Source of the DNA: Marinifilum_A sediminis
GTDB taxonomy: Bacteria > Bacteroidota > Bacteroidia > Bacteroidales > Marinifilaceae
Assembly (NCBI GenBank): GCA_947496465.1
Contig: CANMCX010000001.1
Span: 186,001-250,000 of the forward strand
DNA length: 64,000 nucleotides
Reading direction: 5' to 3'
Under the pieces are notes generated by a model, which did not search any database, was not told the DNA's origin, and saw nothing but the letters and a program-made list of their open reading frames with translations. How positions within the stretch are numbered: the stretch's first letter is position 1; each line of letters opens with the position of its first letter. Both the position numbers and the translations under genes were made by a program. Shown here one piece after another: positions 1 through 9,856 of this stretch.

Positions 1-1322
1 TTTACTGAATGTCGTAATACCGTCCATTTACTAATGTAGTATTCTTGTTTTAATAAACTTGCAATTTTCACAGCTCTATCAAAAGCAACCCAACACATTA
101 CTTTACTAAACGTAAAGTGCAAACTCTTCCCACGTATCTCCCAAATTCCCCTATCGGGCTTTTTCCAGTTTACCTCAACCACCTTCACAATACTTCGAAC
201 AATCGTCCATAATTCCTCACTATGTTCTAAGGAATTCTCAAATGTTTCGAATTGCTGATGAATCAGATCCAGTAAAATACCGTAAATATCATTTTGCTTT
301 TGTTTGTAAGCTGCATTACCAACACGAACAGGTTGCGAATTCTCATATCCCGAAAGGTGTTCCAATTCATATTCGGTTAGTTTTTTTTCACCATTAATCC
401 CATACATGATTTGAATCTTCTCATTCTTTTCAGGTATAATATCCATAATGAATTTCAAGTATCGTTTCGCGACATTGTAATGCCCCAACTGAGTTAAAAT
501 TTTAACCACCATCGACCCATCTCTGATCCAACAAAAACGATAATCCCAATTTCTAACCTCACCAATCGTTTCAGGCAGAGAGGTAGTAAGAGCGGCTAAG
601 ACAGCACCACTTTTCTGATAACTGAGCAATTTCAACACCAAGGCACTTCTGGTAACCTGCTCGTTATATTCAGGTAATATCTTTGTTTTCTCACTCCAAT
701 TCAACCAATAAGTTTTGGTTCTTTGTAGCTTTAAATAAACTCGCTCAATGTTTTGTTCCAATAATTTTTGGTCGTAACTAATCACACAAAATTCATTCTT
801 CTCTAAAGAAATCAATTCACTATTCAAGATATCCTCATTCTTAAAACTAGAATACAAATAAAGTGAATCATAATTACCTGTTGCTGTATAAGATTTTATA
901 AAACCCTCTTCAGATATAAAATTTTGCGTCTGATTTCGAGCATAATCCAATTGTGGGTTGTACTTTACTCTAAATGTTGGCTTACCATATACCAATCTAA
1001 AAAAACGAATAACATCGGGTGGTGCATAGTAGCTATTATTATCAGATAAATATCTCGGCATAAAATCCAGAATCTCAAAAACACCATCAACACATTCAAA
1101 TCTGGTTTTTAAGATATTTGTTTTAGAACGATATTCTTGTTTTACCTCCAATAAATTTTCAGGAACAATCTCGAAACTCCCACCCTTATCTTTATCCAGG
1201 ATTTTTGCAAAAGCCGACGATGAATCAAATTGAGGCAAACACAACCAATCCAACGATCCTCTTTCCGAAATTAAAGCAGCACTTCGGCAATTTCCTATTA
1301 CCCCGTAATTTAAATTCTTCAT
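1..1322 (-). CDS. Glycoside hydrolase family 15 protein (glucoamylase/trehalase-like), cut by the window edge
   Basis: The frame is open from an ATG at 1322 to the window edge (about 440 codons), so the C-terminus is missing. The start MKNLNYGVIGNCRSAALIS, followed by GSLDWLCLP, is the N-terminal signature of bacterial GH15 proteins of the glucoan glucohydrolase/trehalase type. The conserved GH15 segment NWDYRFCWIRD lies at about residues 257-267. No signal peptide is visible, so the enzyme is probably cytoplasmic. GH15 members release glucose from alpha-glucosides, and some actinobacterial members are trehalases. Its divergent neighbour is a trehalose synthase/phosphatase, so trehalose turnover is a reasonable inference, but glucoamylase activity is equally possible. 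Family assignment is firm; substrate is not. Confidence 0.9.
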   Translation of the reverse strand, partial: MKNLNYGVIGNCRSAALISERGSLDWLCLPQFDSSSAFAKILDKDKGGSFEIVPENLLEVKQEYRSKTNILKTRFECVDGVFEILDFMPRYLSDNNSYYAPPDVIRFFRLVYGKPTFRVKYNPQLDYARNQTQNFISEEGFIKSYTATGNYDSLYLYSSFKNEDILNSELISLEKNEFCVISYDQKLLEQNIERVYLKLQRTKTYWLNWSEKTKILPEYNEQVTRSALVLKLLSYQKSGAVLAALTTSLPETIGEVRNWDYRFCWIRDGSMVVKILTQLGHYNVAKRYLKFIMDIIPEKNEKIQIMYGINGEKKLTEYELEHLSGYENSQPVRVGNAAYKQKQNDIYGILLDLIHQQFETFENSLEHSEELWTIVRSIVKVVEVNWKKPDRGIWEIRGKSLHFTFSKVMCWVAFDRAVKIASLLKQEYYISKWTVLRHSV

Positions 1323-1555
1323 AAAAAATGACTATTTTAGAGCTTAACCATAAAATGATCAGTCATGATAAATCCATTCACAACTGATTAACAACACACA
1401 ATACACAGTCAACTATACAATTAAGTAACACTAAATTAATTATTATCAGATTAAATCGTGTTAAATTTTATTGTATTCTGTGATATTCAAATTGGAAAAT
1501 AGAGAAATTTCACGAATAAAAGTAACATTACAACCAAAATAAAAAACCACATTTT
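1323..1555. promoter_or_regulatory. Divergent intergenic region between GH15 and the trehalose synthase gene
   Basis: This 233-bp AT-rich stretch must carry the start signals for both divergent genes. I do not see a clean TANNTTTG element on either strand, so no promoter is assigned. No further gene is visible. Confidence 0.4.
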
Positions 1556-3763
1556 ATGAATAGAATTCACATTGTCTCGAATAGACTCCCAGTTAGTATT
1601 AACGTAGAAAATGATCAAATTGATTTGATTCCCAGTGTGGGAGGATTAGCGACTGGAATGAGATCAGTCTATAAAGAATACAATGGTAAATGGATTGGAT
1701 GGCCTGGACTACCAAGTGATGATTTGGACAACGATCTTAAAAATCGAATTGAAGATAAATTGATCGATGAAGATTGCGTATCTGTTCATTTATCGAAAGA
1801 AGAGATTGATTTGTACTACGATGGCTTTAGCAACCGTGCCATTTGGCCTCTTTTTCATTATTTTGCTCAATACATCGATTACGATCCTGAACTTTGGGAT
1901 GCTTTTGTTAAAGTAAATCAAAAATTTGCGGATAAAGCCTTAGAAACAATAGAAGAAGGAGATACAATCTGGATTCACGATTATCAACTTCTATTGGTTC
2001 CCGAAATGATTAAGTCGAAAAAACCAGGTGTTACGGTAGGATTTTTTCTTCACATACCCTTCCCTTCCTTCGAAGTTTTTAGAATCCTTCCCTGGAGAAA
2101 AGAGTTAATAAACGGAATGCTAGGTGCCGATCTCATTGGCTTTCATACTTTCGATTACCAACGCCATTTTTGCAGTTCGGTACGACGATTAATGGGGTAT
2201 GAAATCTCGTTTAACGAAATTCACATTGAAGATAGAATCATTATTGTTGATGCTTTCCCAATGGGTATCGATTACGATAAATTTAGGGAAGCTGCAACAC
2301 AAACTTTTCAAAAACCCTTACAGGAAAAATCGAAATTACATAGAGAGTTGGAAAAATACTTCCTCGTCTCCCCAAATCGTAAACTTATTCTTTCGATAGA
2401 TCGATTGGATTATTCCAAAGGAATTCCGAACCGACTTCAGGCATTTGCCAAGTTTTTAGAAGAATATCCAGAATTTATTGGTAAAGTTACCCTAATAATG
2501 CTTGCAGTTCCTTCAAGAGGAACAGTGGAGCATTATATCAATCTTAAAAAAGAAGTTGATGAATTGGTTGGGAATGTAAATGGTCGTTTTGGAAGTATAA
2601 ATTATACGCCAGTATGGTACTTTTACCGATCCTTACCATTCGAGAATTTAATTGAGTTGTATAGTTCCTGTGACGTAGCATTGGTAACTCCGGTTAGAGA
2701 TGGAATGAACCTGGTTGCTAAAGAATACGTGGCTTCGAGAACCAATCGTACTGGTGTTATGATTTTAAGTGAAATGGCAGGCGTTTCGAAAGAAATGGGT
2801 GAAGCTTTAATGATTAACCCTAACAATATAGGTGAAATTGCTGAAAGTATACATCAAGCTTTAACCATGCCTTTGGATGAGCAGCGAGAAAGAATGATTT
2901 ACCTACAGGATAGAATAAAAAGATATGATGTCTTTAAGTGGGCAAGCGAATTTGTAAAGTCTCTCAAAAAAGTTGAATCGATCCAGCAATCTTTCTATGC
3001 TAAAAAGATAAACGAGACAATTTTTGAATCGATAAAAGAGAATTATAAATCTGCTAAAAAAAGATCCATTTTCTTGGATTATGATGGAACCTTAGCCGGA
3101 TTTAAAAAGAATCCGAATGACGCTAAACCTGATGAAGAATTACACAATATACTGTATAAATTAGAAGAAGATCCTCATAATATCATCACAATAATAAGTG
3201 GAAGAGACCGAGAAAGTCTGGAGAATTGGTTTGAAGGCCACAAAATCAATCTAATTGTTGAACACGGTGTTTGGATTAAAGAATACAGAAAAGATTGGAA
3301 AATGCTTGCGAACACTAATGATGCATGGAAACCGAGCATAAGACCAAGTTTAGAAACATTTGTAGATAGAACACCTGGTTCGTTTATTGAAGAAAAGAAC
3401 TATTCGTTGGTGTGGCACTACAGAAAATCCGAGCCTGAACAAGGTGAACTTAGAGCCAATGAATTGAAAGATGAATTGACAACAATGATTGCCAATCACA
3501 ATCTTGAAATTTTAGAAGGAAATAAGGTTATTGAGGTAAAAAGTGGCGGTATTAACAAAGGAATGGCTGCTTTACAATTCCTACAAAATCAAAACTTTGA
3601 CTTTATCATGGCAATGGGTGACGATTGGACAGACGAGTATATGTTTAGAGAACTTCCCGAATCTGCCAATACAATTAAGGTTGGTTTAAAGCATACTGCT
3701 GCCAAATATAAAGTAGATTCAGTCAAAACTGTCCGAAGCTTTCTATCGGATTTAATTAAATAA
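1556..3763 (+). CDS. Bifunctional trehalose-6-phosphate synthase/phosphatase (OtsA-OtsB fusion)
   Basis: The 735-residue protein makes trehalose from UDP-glucose and glucose-6-phosphate in two steps. Residues 1-470 are a GT20 domain: it begins IVSNRLPVSI, contains the PSVGGLATG loop (about 26-34), WIHDYQLLLVP (about 139-149), and the nucleotide-binding stretch SIDRLDYSKGIPNRL. Residues from about 500 are a HAD-type trehalose-phosphatase: FLDYDGTLAG with nucleophile D508 and D510, IISGRDRESL, and GDDWTDEYMF near the C-terminus. Fusion of both activities is common in Bacteroidota and eukaryotes, while enterobacteria keep them as separate genes. Trehalose would serve as an osmolyte or stress protectant. 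A strong terminator follows, so the gene appears monocistronic. Confidence 0.96.
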   Translation: MNRIHIVSNRLPVSINVENDQIDLIPSVGGLATGMRSVYKEYNGKWIGWPGLPSDDLDNDLKNRIEDKLIDEDCVSVHLSKEEIDLYYDGFSNRAIWPLFHYFAQYIDYDPELWDAFVKVNQKFADKALETIEEGDTIWIHDYQLLLVPEMIKSKKPGVTVGFFLHIPFPSFEVFRILPWRKELINGMLGADLIGFHTFDYQRHFCSSVRRLMGYEISFNEIHIEDRIIIVDAFPMGIDYDKFREAATQTFQKPLQEKSKLHRELEKYFLVSPNRKLILSIDRLDYSKGIPNRLQAFAKFLEEYPEFIGKVTLIMLAVPSRGTVEHYINLKKEVDELVGNVNGRFGSINYTPVWYFYRSLPFENLIELYSSCDVALVTPVRDGMNLVAKEYVASRTNRTGVMILSEMAGVSKEMGEALMINPNNIGEIAESIHQALTMPLDEQRERMIYLQDRIKRYDVFKWASEFVKSLKKVESIQQSFYAKKINETIFESIKENYKSAKKRSIFLDYDGTLAGFKKNPNDAKPDEELHNILYKLEEDPHNIITIISGRDRESLENWFEGHKINLIVEHGVWIKEYRKDWKMLANTNDAWKPSIRPSLETFVDRTPGSFIEEKNYSLVWHYRKSEPEQGELRANELKDELTTMIANHNLEILEGNKVIEVKSGGINKGMAALQFLQNQNFDFIMAMGDDWTDEYMFRELPESANTIKVGLKHTAAKYKVDSVKTVRSFLSDLIK

Positions 3764-3783
3764 TAGCTAAAAATAAGCAACTT

Positions 3784-3806
3784 AAGGCGACTTTTCGAGT
3801 CGCCTT
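3784..3806 (+). terminator. Intrinsic terminator after the trehalose gene
   Basis: A 9-bp perfect stem AAGGCGACT/AGTCGCCTT encloses a 5-nt loop and is followed by a short T-rich stretch. Confidence 0.85.
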
Positions 3807-3842
3807 TATTGTTGACTTGTTACAACAATGATTCACAAATTC

Positions 3843-3873
3843 TTTCACCGTCCTTAATTTTCATCTAAATTTG
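3843..3873 (+). promoter_or_regulatory. nadBCA promoter, Bacteroidota type
   Basis: TTTC at 3843-3846 is followed after 19 nt by TAAATTTG at 3866-3873. This matches the Bacteroidota primary-sigma consensus TTTG-N19-21-TANNTTTG with one change at -33. The start site would be near 3878, giving a leader of about 48 nt before nadB. Confidence 0.65.
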
Positions 3874-3925
3874 CACATGATAGAATGAAAATAGCTATTT
3901 TCGCACGAACCAAGATTTTTCAATA

Positions 3926-5509
3926 ATGTTACACAAACAGTTCGATTTTCTGATTATCGGAAGTGGACTCGCTGGATTATATTCGGCTCTTACTGCTGCT
4001 CAATTTGGATCTGTTGCGATTTTAACCAAATCAAAACTAGATGTGAGCAACTCCTATTATGCTCAAGGAGGAATTGCTGCGGTAACCGATTCTAATGATT
4101 TTCCACAATATCATTTAGAAGACACTCTAATTGCCGGGCGTGGCTTGTGCGATTATACTCCTGTAGATGTTTTAGTGAATGAAGGTCCGGAAAGAATCAA
4201 AGAATTGATCGAAATGGGAATGAAATTCGACAAAGAAAATGGCGAACTTTCATTAGCCCTTGAAGGAGGACATCATCGAAGAAGAGTATTACACGCTGGC
4301 GGAGATTCTACTGGCAAGGAGATGATTCGATTTCTTATTGAAAAGGTTCAAAAAGTGCCAAACATTACTGTTTTTGAAGATCAAATGGTTCACAAACTTT
4401 TGGTAGACAATTGTATTTGTTATGGTGCTCAAAGTTACAATCCTGAAGACAATTCAAATCTTAAAGTACATAGCAAATCAACAATATTGACCCTAGGTGG
4501 TGCCTCGGCTGTTTATCAACGAACCACAAATCCGAATACGACTGTTGGTGATGGAATAGCTCTAGGCTATTCTGCTGGAGCCGAAATAAGTGATATGGAA
4601 TTTATACAATTTCATCCCAGTTCATTTTATTCCAATAATGGCTATACCTTCTTAATTAGTGAAGCCGTTCGTGGCGAAGGTGCACATCTGCTAAATTCAG
4701 AAGGAAAAAGGTTTATGTCATCTATTCATCCCTTAGCCGAATTGGCTCCTCGCGATATCGTTGCAAGATCAATTTTTGAACAAATGCAAATTCTAGGAGA
4801 TGATCATGTTACTCTTAGTCTCAGACACCTTGATGGTGATAAAATTAAATCAAGATTTCCTACCATCTACAAAAGTTGTAAGGAATCTGGTGCCGACCTT
4901 TTAACTGAAATTCCAATTGCTCCTGCTGCTCACTATACAGTTGGTGGCATTAAAACTGGAATTAACGGAGAAACCAACATTCAAAATTTATATGCCTGCG
5001 GAGAATTAGCAGCTACTGGTGTTATGGGAGCCAACAGACTTGCATCAAATTCATTGCTGGAATGTTTGGTGTTTGGAAAAAGAGCTGTATTTCATGCTCA
5101 TCAAAATCAAATAGAATACTCTTCAACCTCTAAAAATTCAGCTAAAATTCAAGTTAATACAGAACTGGAGAAAATATTTTTAGACTCGGTTAATAAGCTC
5201 GCTAAGGAAATGAATACCAAAGCAGGCATTATTCGATCGGAAGAAAATCTTTCAAGCCTAAAAAATACGATTTCAAAACTGAATGATGATTTCCCATACG
5301 AGAATGGTGAATATTTTAGTAACAGGATGAAAAATTTAATCATTGTTTCAAATCTGATAACTACAGGAGCCTTAGCTAGAAAAGAAAGTCGCGGCGGACA
5401 TTATCGTGAAGATTTTACTGCCGAAAATGAAGACTTTCTATCCCATTCTATACAACAAATCAATAAAGAAATTACTTTTGTTCCCGTAGAACAAAAATCT
5501 CAAGAATAA
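3926..5509 (+). CDS. nadB: L-aspartate oxidase
   Basis: The 527-residue flavoprotein oxidises L-aspartate to iminoaspartate, the first step of de novo NAD synthesis. The N-terminal FAD-binding fold is marked by IIGSGLAGLYSALTAA (residues 9-24). The succinate dehydrogenase/fumarate reductase family segments SYYAQGGIAAV, EGGHHRRRVLHAGGDSTGKEM, HPSSF and REDF near the end are all present. In the central part, APAAHYTVGGI and GVMGANRLASNSLLECLVFG are the classic NadB substrate and FAD contacts. It is the first gene of nadB-nadC-nadA, with 12 nt to nadC. Length is normal for the family. Confidence 0.97.
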   Translation: MLHKQFDFLIIGSGLAGLYSALTAAQFGSVAILTKSKLDVSNSYYAQGGIAAVTDSNDFPQYHLEDTLIAGRGLCDYTPVDVLVNEGPERIKELIEMGMKFDKENGELSLALEGGHHRRRVLHAGGDSTGKEMIRFLIEKVQKVPNITVFEDQMVHKLLVDNCICYGAQSYNPEDNSNLKVHSKSTILTLGGASAVYQRTTNPNTTVGDGIALGYSAGAEISDMEFIQFHPSSFYSNNGYTFLISEAVRGEGAHLLNSEGKRFMSSIHPLAELAPRDIVARSIFEQMQILGDDHVTLSLRHLDGDKIKSRFPTIYKSCKESGADLLTEIPIAPAAHYTVGGIKTGINGETNIQNLYACGELAATGVMGANRLASNSLLECLVFGKRAVFHAHQNQIEYSSTSKNSAKIQVNTELEKIFLDSVNKLAKEMNTKAGIIRSEENLSSLKNTISKLNDDFPYENGEYFSNRMKNLIIVSNLITTGALARKESRGGHYREDFTAENEDFLSHSIQQINKEITFVPVEQKSQE

Positions 5510-5521
5510 TTATTCAACCTT

Positions 5522-6373
5522 ATGGAAGAAACAGGATTAGATATTCAAGAATTAGAATATATAATTGATCATGCTTTTCGTGAAGATATTGGAGAAGGTG
5601 ATATTACGACAAATAATTTAGTGCCTGAAACTACAAGCGCTAAAGCAAGCATGACAGCAAAAGCTGATGGTATTATTGCCGGATTACCAATTGCTGAGAT
5701 GGTTTTTAAAAAATTAGATCCAAATTTTAGCTGGAATCCAAAATTTACGGATGGTGATGCTATCAAAAAAGGAGATCTTATTGTTGAGATGGAAGGATCC
5801 TTTAGAGCAATTCTTACCGGAGAAAGATTGGCATTAAACCTGATGCAAAGAATGTCGGGCATAGCTAGCGAGACTGCAAAATACGTTGCCGAAGTTAGAG
5901 GAACAAAAGTTCAAATTCTTGATACACGAAAAACTGTACCTGGACTAAGAAGTCTGGATAAGTATGCTGTTAAAGCTGGTGGTGGTACCAATCATAGAAT
6001 CGGATTGTATGATTTGGTAATGATCAAAGACAATCATATTAAATTAGCTGGAGGAATTACTCCTGCAGTGAAGCAAATTAGAAAAGCGGTTCCTTCAACC
6101 ATTAAAGTTGAAGTTGAAACTACCAACTTAAATGAGGTAAGAGAAGCCATAAGTGCTGGTGCTGATATTATCATGCTTGATAATATGAATAACGAAATGA
6201 TGACGGAAGCAGTAGGTATAATTAATGGTAAAGCCATTAGCGAGGCATCTGGAAACATGAATTTATCCCGATTAAAAGGTGTTGCAGCAACAGGTGTTGA
6301 TTGTATTTCAATTGGTGCTCTTACTCATTCTGTAATCGCATTAGATATTAGTCAAAATATTATCCAATCATAA
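5522..6373 (+). CDS. nadC: Quinolinate phosphoribosyltransferase (carboxylating)
   Basis: The 283-residue enzyme converts quinolinate and PRPP to nicotinate mononucleotide, CO2 and pyrophosphate. The hallmarks are FREDIGEGDITT (about 18-29), LNLMQRMSGIAS, LDTRKTVPGLRSLDKYAVKAGGG, HNHRIGLYD-like NHRIGLYDLVMIKDNHI and, in the barrel, VEVETTNLNEV and ADIIMLDNM. All are conserved, so the protein should be active. It lies in an operon, 12 nt after nadB and 16 nt before nadA. The NadC-then-NadA order places the second enzyme of the pathway last, which is common among Bacteroidota and has no functional consequence I can infer. Confidence 0.97.
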   Translation: MEETGLDIQELEYIIDHAFREDIGEGDITTNNLVPETTSAKASMTAKADGIIAGLPIAEMVFKKLDPNFSWNPKFTDGDAIKKGDLIVEMEGSFRAILTGERLALNLMQRMSGIASETAKYVAEVRGTKVQILDTRKTVPGLRSLDKYAVKAGGGTNHRIGLYDLVMIKDNHIKLAGGITPAVKQIRKAVPSTIKVEVETTNLNEVREAISAGADIIMLDNMNNEMMTEAVGIINGKAISEASGNMNLSRLKGVAATGVDCISIGALTHSVIALDISQNIIQS

Positions 6374-6389
6374 AATTACTTTCCCAATA

Positions 6390-7316
6390 ATGGAAAATAA
6401 AGAGTTAGTCAGACGGATTGAGGAGCTGAAGAAAGAAAAAAATGCAGTTATTCTTGCACATTACTATGCACATCCCGAAGTTCAGGATGTAGCTGATTAC
6501 ATAGGTGATTCTCTTGGATTGGCAAGACAAGCAGGCGAAACAAAAGCTACTACAATAGTTTTTTGTGGCGTTCATTTTATGGCAGAAACGGCCTCAATTA
6601 TATCCCCAAATAAAACTGTATTAATTCCAGCTCAAAAGTGTGGATGTTCATTGGCAGAAAGTATTACTGGTAAAGATATTCAAAAGTGGAAAGCTGAAAA
6701 TCCTGGTGGCGTTGTTGTATCATATGTAAACACAACTGCAGAGGTTAAAGCTGAAACCGATTATTGTTGTACCTCATCAAATGCTCTTAAAGTAATTGAA
6801 CACTTAGGAAAGGATAAAAAAATATTCTTTACTCCTGATAAAAACCTTGGAGCCTACATTATAAAGCAAACAGGGATTCAAATGGATTTATGGGATGGCG
6901 ATTGCTGTGTTCATGAACGAATAACCACAGATATGATTTTGGATATGAGTAATAAATATCCGGAAGCTGACATATTAATTCATCCAGAAAGCAATTGTGC
7001 TGGTGACGATACTATCCTGAATCTACAAAATACTTACTTCTACTCCACTGCCGGAATAATTAAACATTCTGCCGAGTCAACTAAGAAGCAATTTATTATT
7101 GCAACTGAATTGGGAACATTGCATCAATTAGAAAAAGACAATCCCGATAAAGAATTCATTCTTATTCATCCAAAAACAATTTGTGGTTCGATGAAGAAGG
7201 TAAAACTGCAAGGGGTTTACGAAGCCTTACTGGAAAATCAGTACGAAGTTAAAGTTCCTGACAAAATATCAAACAAAGCAATTCTATCTATTCAACGGAT
7301 GCTTAAAATAGGATAA
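6390..7316 (+). CDS. nadA: Quinolinate synthase A (4Fe-4S)
   Basis: The 308-residue enzyme condenses iminoaspartate with dihydroxyacetone phosphate to quinolinate. Visible motifs are ILAHYYAHPEVQDVADYIGDSLGLA (residues about 20-44, written here as the stretch from ILAHYY to SLGLA), VFCGVHFMAETA, the cluster-region CGCSLAES, DYCCTSSNA, HPESNC and TICGSMKK. Three of these cysteines should ligate the oxygen-sensitive 4Fe-4S cluster. It is the last gene of the NAD operon and is followed at once by a strong terminator. A short 'bacterial core' NadA length is normal. Confidence 0.96.
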   Translation: MENKELVRRIEELKKEKNAVILAHYYAHPEVQDVADYIGDSLGLARQAGETKATTIVFCGVHFMAETASIISPNKTVLIPAQKCGCSLAESITGKDIQKWKAENPGGVVVSYVNTTAEVKAETDYCCTSSNALKVIEHLGKDKKIFFTPDKNLGAYIIKQTGIQMDLWDGDCCVHERITTDMILDMSNKYPEADILIHPESNCAGDDTILNLQNTYFYSTAGIIKHSAESTKKQFIIATELGTLHQLEKDNPDKEFILIHPKTICGSMKKVKLQGVYEALLENQYEVKVPDKISNKAILSIQRMLKIG

Positions 7317-7321
7317 AAAAT

Positions 7322-7353
7322 AAACCCCTTTCATTTAAAAATGAAAGGGGTTT
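7322..7353 (+). terminator. Intrinsic terminator of nadBCA
   Basis: A 15-bp perfect inverted repeat (7322-7336 with 7339-7353) with core ACCCCTTTCAT ends in a T-run, directly after the nadA stop. Confidence 0.92.
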
Positions 7354-7595
7354 TTAATGCTTTTTTTATTTTAAGAAAAATTAATATTTCATCTTGTTTT
7401 ATTCGCAATCAATGAATAAATAATGGTATCTTTCCGTTCTGTATGAACACATTAGATCTATTCATTAAAAATTTCACCTTAAATGTAATAAAAATAAATA
7501 GTGTCTTTCTAAATCTAAACACAAACCAAATCAAAATATAAGCGTAAACTCCTCATCTAATAACTATTAATATCAACTAACTACGAATTAACAAA

Positions 7596-9743
7596 ATGCA
7601 ATTTCCCCTAAAACTTGTTTTTTCCATCATTTTTCTCATTTCCTTTTTATCCTCAGCTCTATCTGCACCTGAGAACTTAAAAAGCAAATTACACACATCT
7701 CCTGATAGTTTAAAAACCAAATTATTAATTGATATTTCGAGAGAGTATAGAAACATTAACATTGACAGTGCGATATATTTTTCCAATTTGGCATTAAGCA
7801 ATGCGATGAATAATGCTGAAGAAAATAATATCATTTCAGCTAATTTAGAAGCTTCTTCATGTTACTCATCAAAGGGTGAATTCGATAAAGCTCTTAACCA
7901 TTTGCATCATGCAAATGCAAAAGCTGCAGAATTAAACGATTCTGTTCGGATTAGTAGGATTTTTTATTCATACGGAACACATTACACAGACGTGAGTAAA
8001 TATGATAAAGCAATCGAATATTTCAATAAATCAATCGCATTGTGCGAGAAGTTTGGTGATCTAAGAACTGTTGCTAGCAACCTAAATGGCTTGGGTATTA
8101 TATATTGGGAAAGAGGTGACCTTGAGACTGCAATTCAAAAATATATTGCTGCTTCAAAAATAGCAGAAAAGCTTAATGCTACATCCTTAAAAAAGACTCT
8201 TTTATTGAATATGGGAATTATTTATGCCGATGAAAAACAGAGTGAAAAAGCATTAGCAAGCTACAAGGAGGTTTTAGAGATAGCAATAAAGGAAAATGAC
8301 AAAGATTTTATGGCTGTTATTTATAATAACATGGCCATATTATTTCAAGAAGACAATGATTATGAAGATGCATTAACCTACTTCGAAAAAAGTTTAAAAA
8401 TAAGAACAGAACTAGGAGATGAACAAGGAAAAGCTCTTGCTTTAAATAATATAGGTGAAAATTATTTTAAGGTAGGAAACATTAAAAAAGCAATTGAACA
8501 CATTAATAAATCAATTGAAATAAACCGAAGACTAAAACTTGAAACTGAACTGATTTACAATTTAGAGTCTTTGGCTAAAGTTTATTTAGACTCGGGTAAA
8601 CTGCAAGAGGTAAATGATCTTTTAACAGAAGGACTTGCTCTTTGTAAAAAACTAAAAATTAAGGTTATGCAACGTAATTTCTTACAATTACAATCGGAAT
8701 ACTATTATTCTGTTGGTAATTATAAGAAAGCATACAAAACATTCGAAAGCTTCAACACTCTAAAAGACAGTCTACTTAATGCAAGTAGATCCGATAAAAT
8801 TGCTCATTTACAAACTCAGTTTGAAACGGATAAAAAAGAAAAGGAAAACGAACTGCTTCGTGTAAAAAATCAATACACTCAAGAGAAGTTGGATAAAGAG
8901 AAAACGGTTACCACCTTTCTTATTATTTTTTCCATTCTATCTATCCTACTCCTAATCTTAATTGTAATCCTTTTTAGATCTAAGGTTAAAGTTAATTTAA
9001 GAATTAAAAAAATTAATGGCATGCTGGAAGAGTCCAATCAGCAATTGAAAATTACCAATGCCACAAAAGACAAATTTTTCTCCATTATTGCGCATGATTT
9101 GCGTTCGCCATTTAATGCTATTCTTGGGTTTTCTGAGTTAATAAAACACGAAGTAAATAGTTCTAATAATGCTGAAATGATTGGAGAATATAATGCTAAT
9201 ATTAACGAATCAGCACAAAGTCTTTTTACTCTATTAGAGAACCTGCTACAATGGGCTAAAAGCCAGAGAGGACAATTAGAATTTTATCCAGAACAATTTG
9301 ATTTATACGAATTAATTCAAACCAACTTATCCATTTTTAAATTGAAAGCGGCTGATAAGTCCATTCATTTATATTCTGATATTAAACCGAATACAATGGC
9401 TTATGGAGATGTAAATATGGTGAACACCATAATACGTAACCTTATTAGTAATGCTTTAAAATTTACAGAACCTGAAGGTGAAATTAAAATATACGCTTCA
9501 CTCGAAGATGATTTTGTAATGTTGAAAGTAAAAGATACTGGAATTGGTATCAGTAATGAAAATCAAGACAAACTATTCAGATTGGATTGTAACTACACCA
9601 CTTATGGCACTAACGATGAAGCTGGTAGTGGACTAGGATTAATACTTTGTAAGGAGTTTGTTGAAAAAAATGGAGGAAATATCTGGGTTAATAGCGAAGA
9701 GAATAAAGGAAGTGAATTTATTATCACCTTAAAATCTGCATAA
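7596..9743 (+). CDS. TPR-repeat sensor histidine kinase
   Basis: The 715-residue protein has a signal peptide (FSIIFLISFLSSALSA), then a periplasmic region of about 400 residues built from at least six tetratricopeptide repeats (for example KALNHLHHANAKA, KAIEYFNKSIALCEKFGD, KALASYKEVLEIA, DALTYFEKSLKIRTELGD). A coiled coil precedes one membrane helix at about 445-465. The cytoplasmic part holds a HisKA domain with SIIAHDLRSPFNAILGFSEL (H500 phosphorylated) and a HATPase_c domain with N-box NLISNALKFTEPEG, DTGIGI and GSGLGL. This architecture is widespread in Bacteroidota; the response regulator is not adjacent. The signal sensed is unknown. It stands alone after the nad terminator. Confidence 0.93.
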   Translation: MQFPLKLVFSIIFLISFLSSALSAPENLKSKLHTSPDSLKTKLLIDISREYRNINIDSAIYFSNLALSNAMNNAEENNIISANLEASSCYSSKGEFDKALNHLHHANAKAAELNDSVRISRIFYSYGTHYTDVSKYDKAIEYFNKSIALCEKFGDLRTVASNLNGLGIIYWERGDLETAIQKYIAASKIAEKLNATSLKKTLLLNMGIIYADEKQSEKALASYKEVLEIAIKENDKDFMAVIYNNMAILFQEDNDYEDALTYFEKSLKIRTELGDEQGKALALNNIGENYFKVGNIKKAIEHINKSIEINRRLKLETELIYNLESLAKVYLDSGKLQEVNDLLTEGLALCKKLKIKVMQRNFLQLQSEYYYSVGNYKKAYKTFESFNTLKDSLLNASRSDKIAHLQTQFETDKKEKENELLRVKNQYTQEKLDKEKTVTTFLIIFSILSILLLILIVILFRSKVKVNLRIKKINGMLEESNQQLKITNATKDKFFSIIAHDLRSPFNAILGFSELIKHEVNSSNNAEMIGEYNANINESAQSLFTLLENLLQWAKSQRGQLEFYPEQFDLYELIQTNLSIFKLKAADKSIHLYSDIKPNTMAYGDVNMVNTIIRNLISNALKFTEPEGEIKIYASLEDDFVMLKVKDTGIGISNENQDKLFRLDCNYTTYGTNDEAGSGLGLILCKEFVEKNGGNIWVNSEENKGSEFIITLKSA

Positions 9744-9804
9744 GCTTTAAGCATATTTAGAAATATTTCAAATTGACGAATTCCTGATGCGAAATCGTCA
9801 ATTT

Positions 9805-9837
9805 TTTGTTTAAGAAAATAGGAAGAGTTTATATTTG
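9805..9837 (+). promoter_or_regulatory. mntP promoter; decides the mntP start
   Basis: TTTG at 9805-9808 and TATATTTG at 9830-9837 are spaced by 21 nt, a perfect match to the Bacteroidota consensus. Transcription would begin near 9842, so an upstream in-frame start at 9806 cannot be used and the ATG at 9857 is the real start. Confidence 0.8.
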
Positions 9838-9856
9838 CACTCCCAAACATTTACAA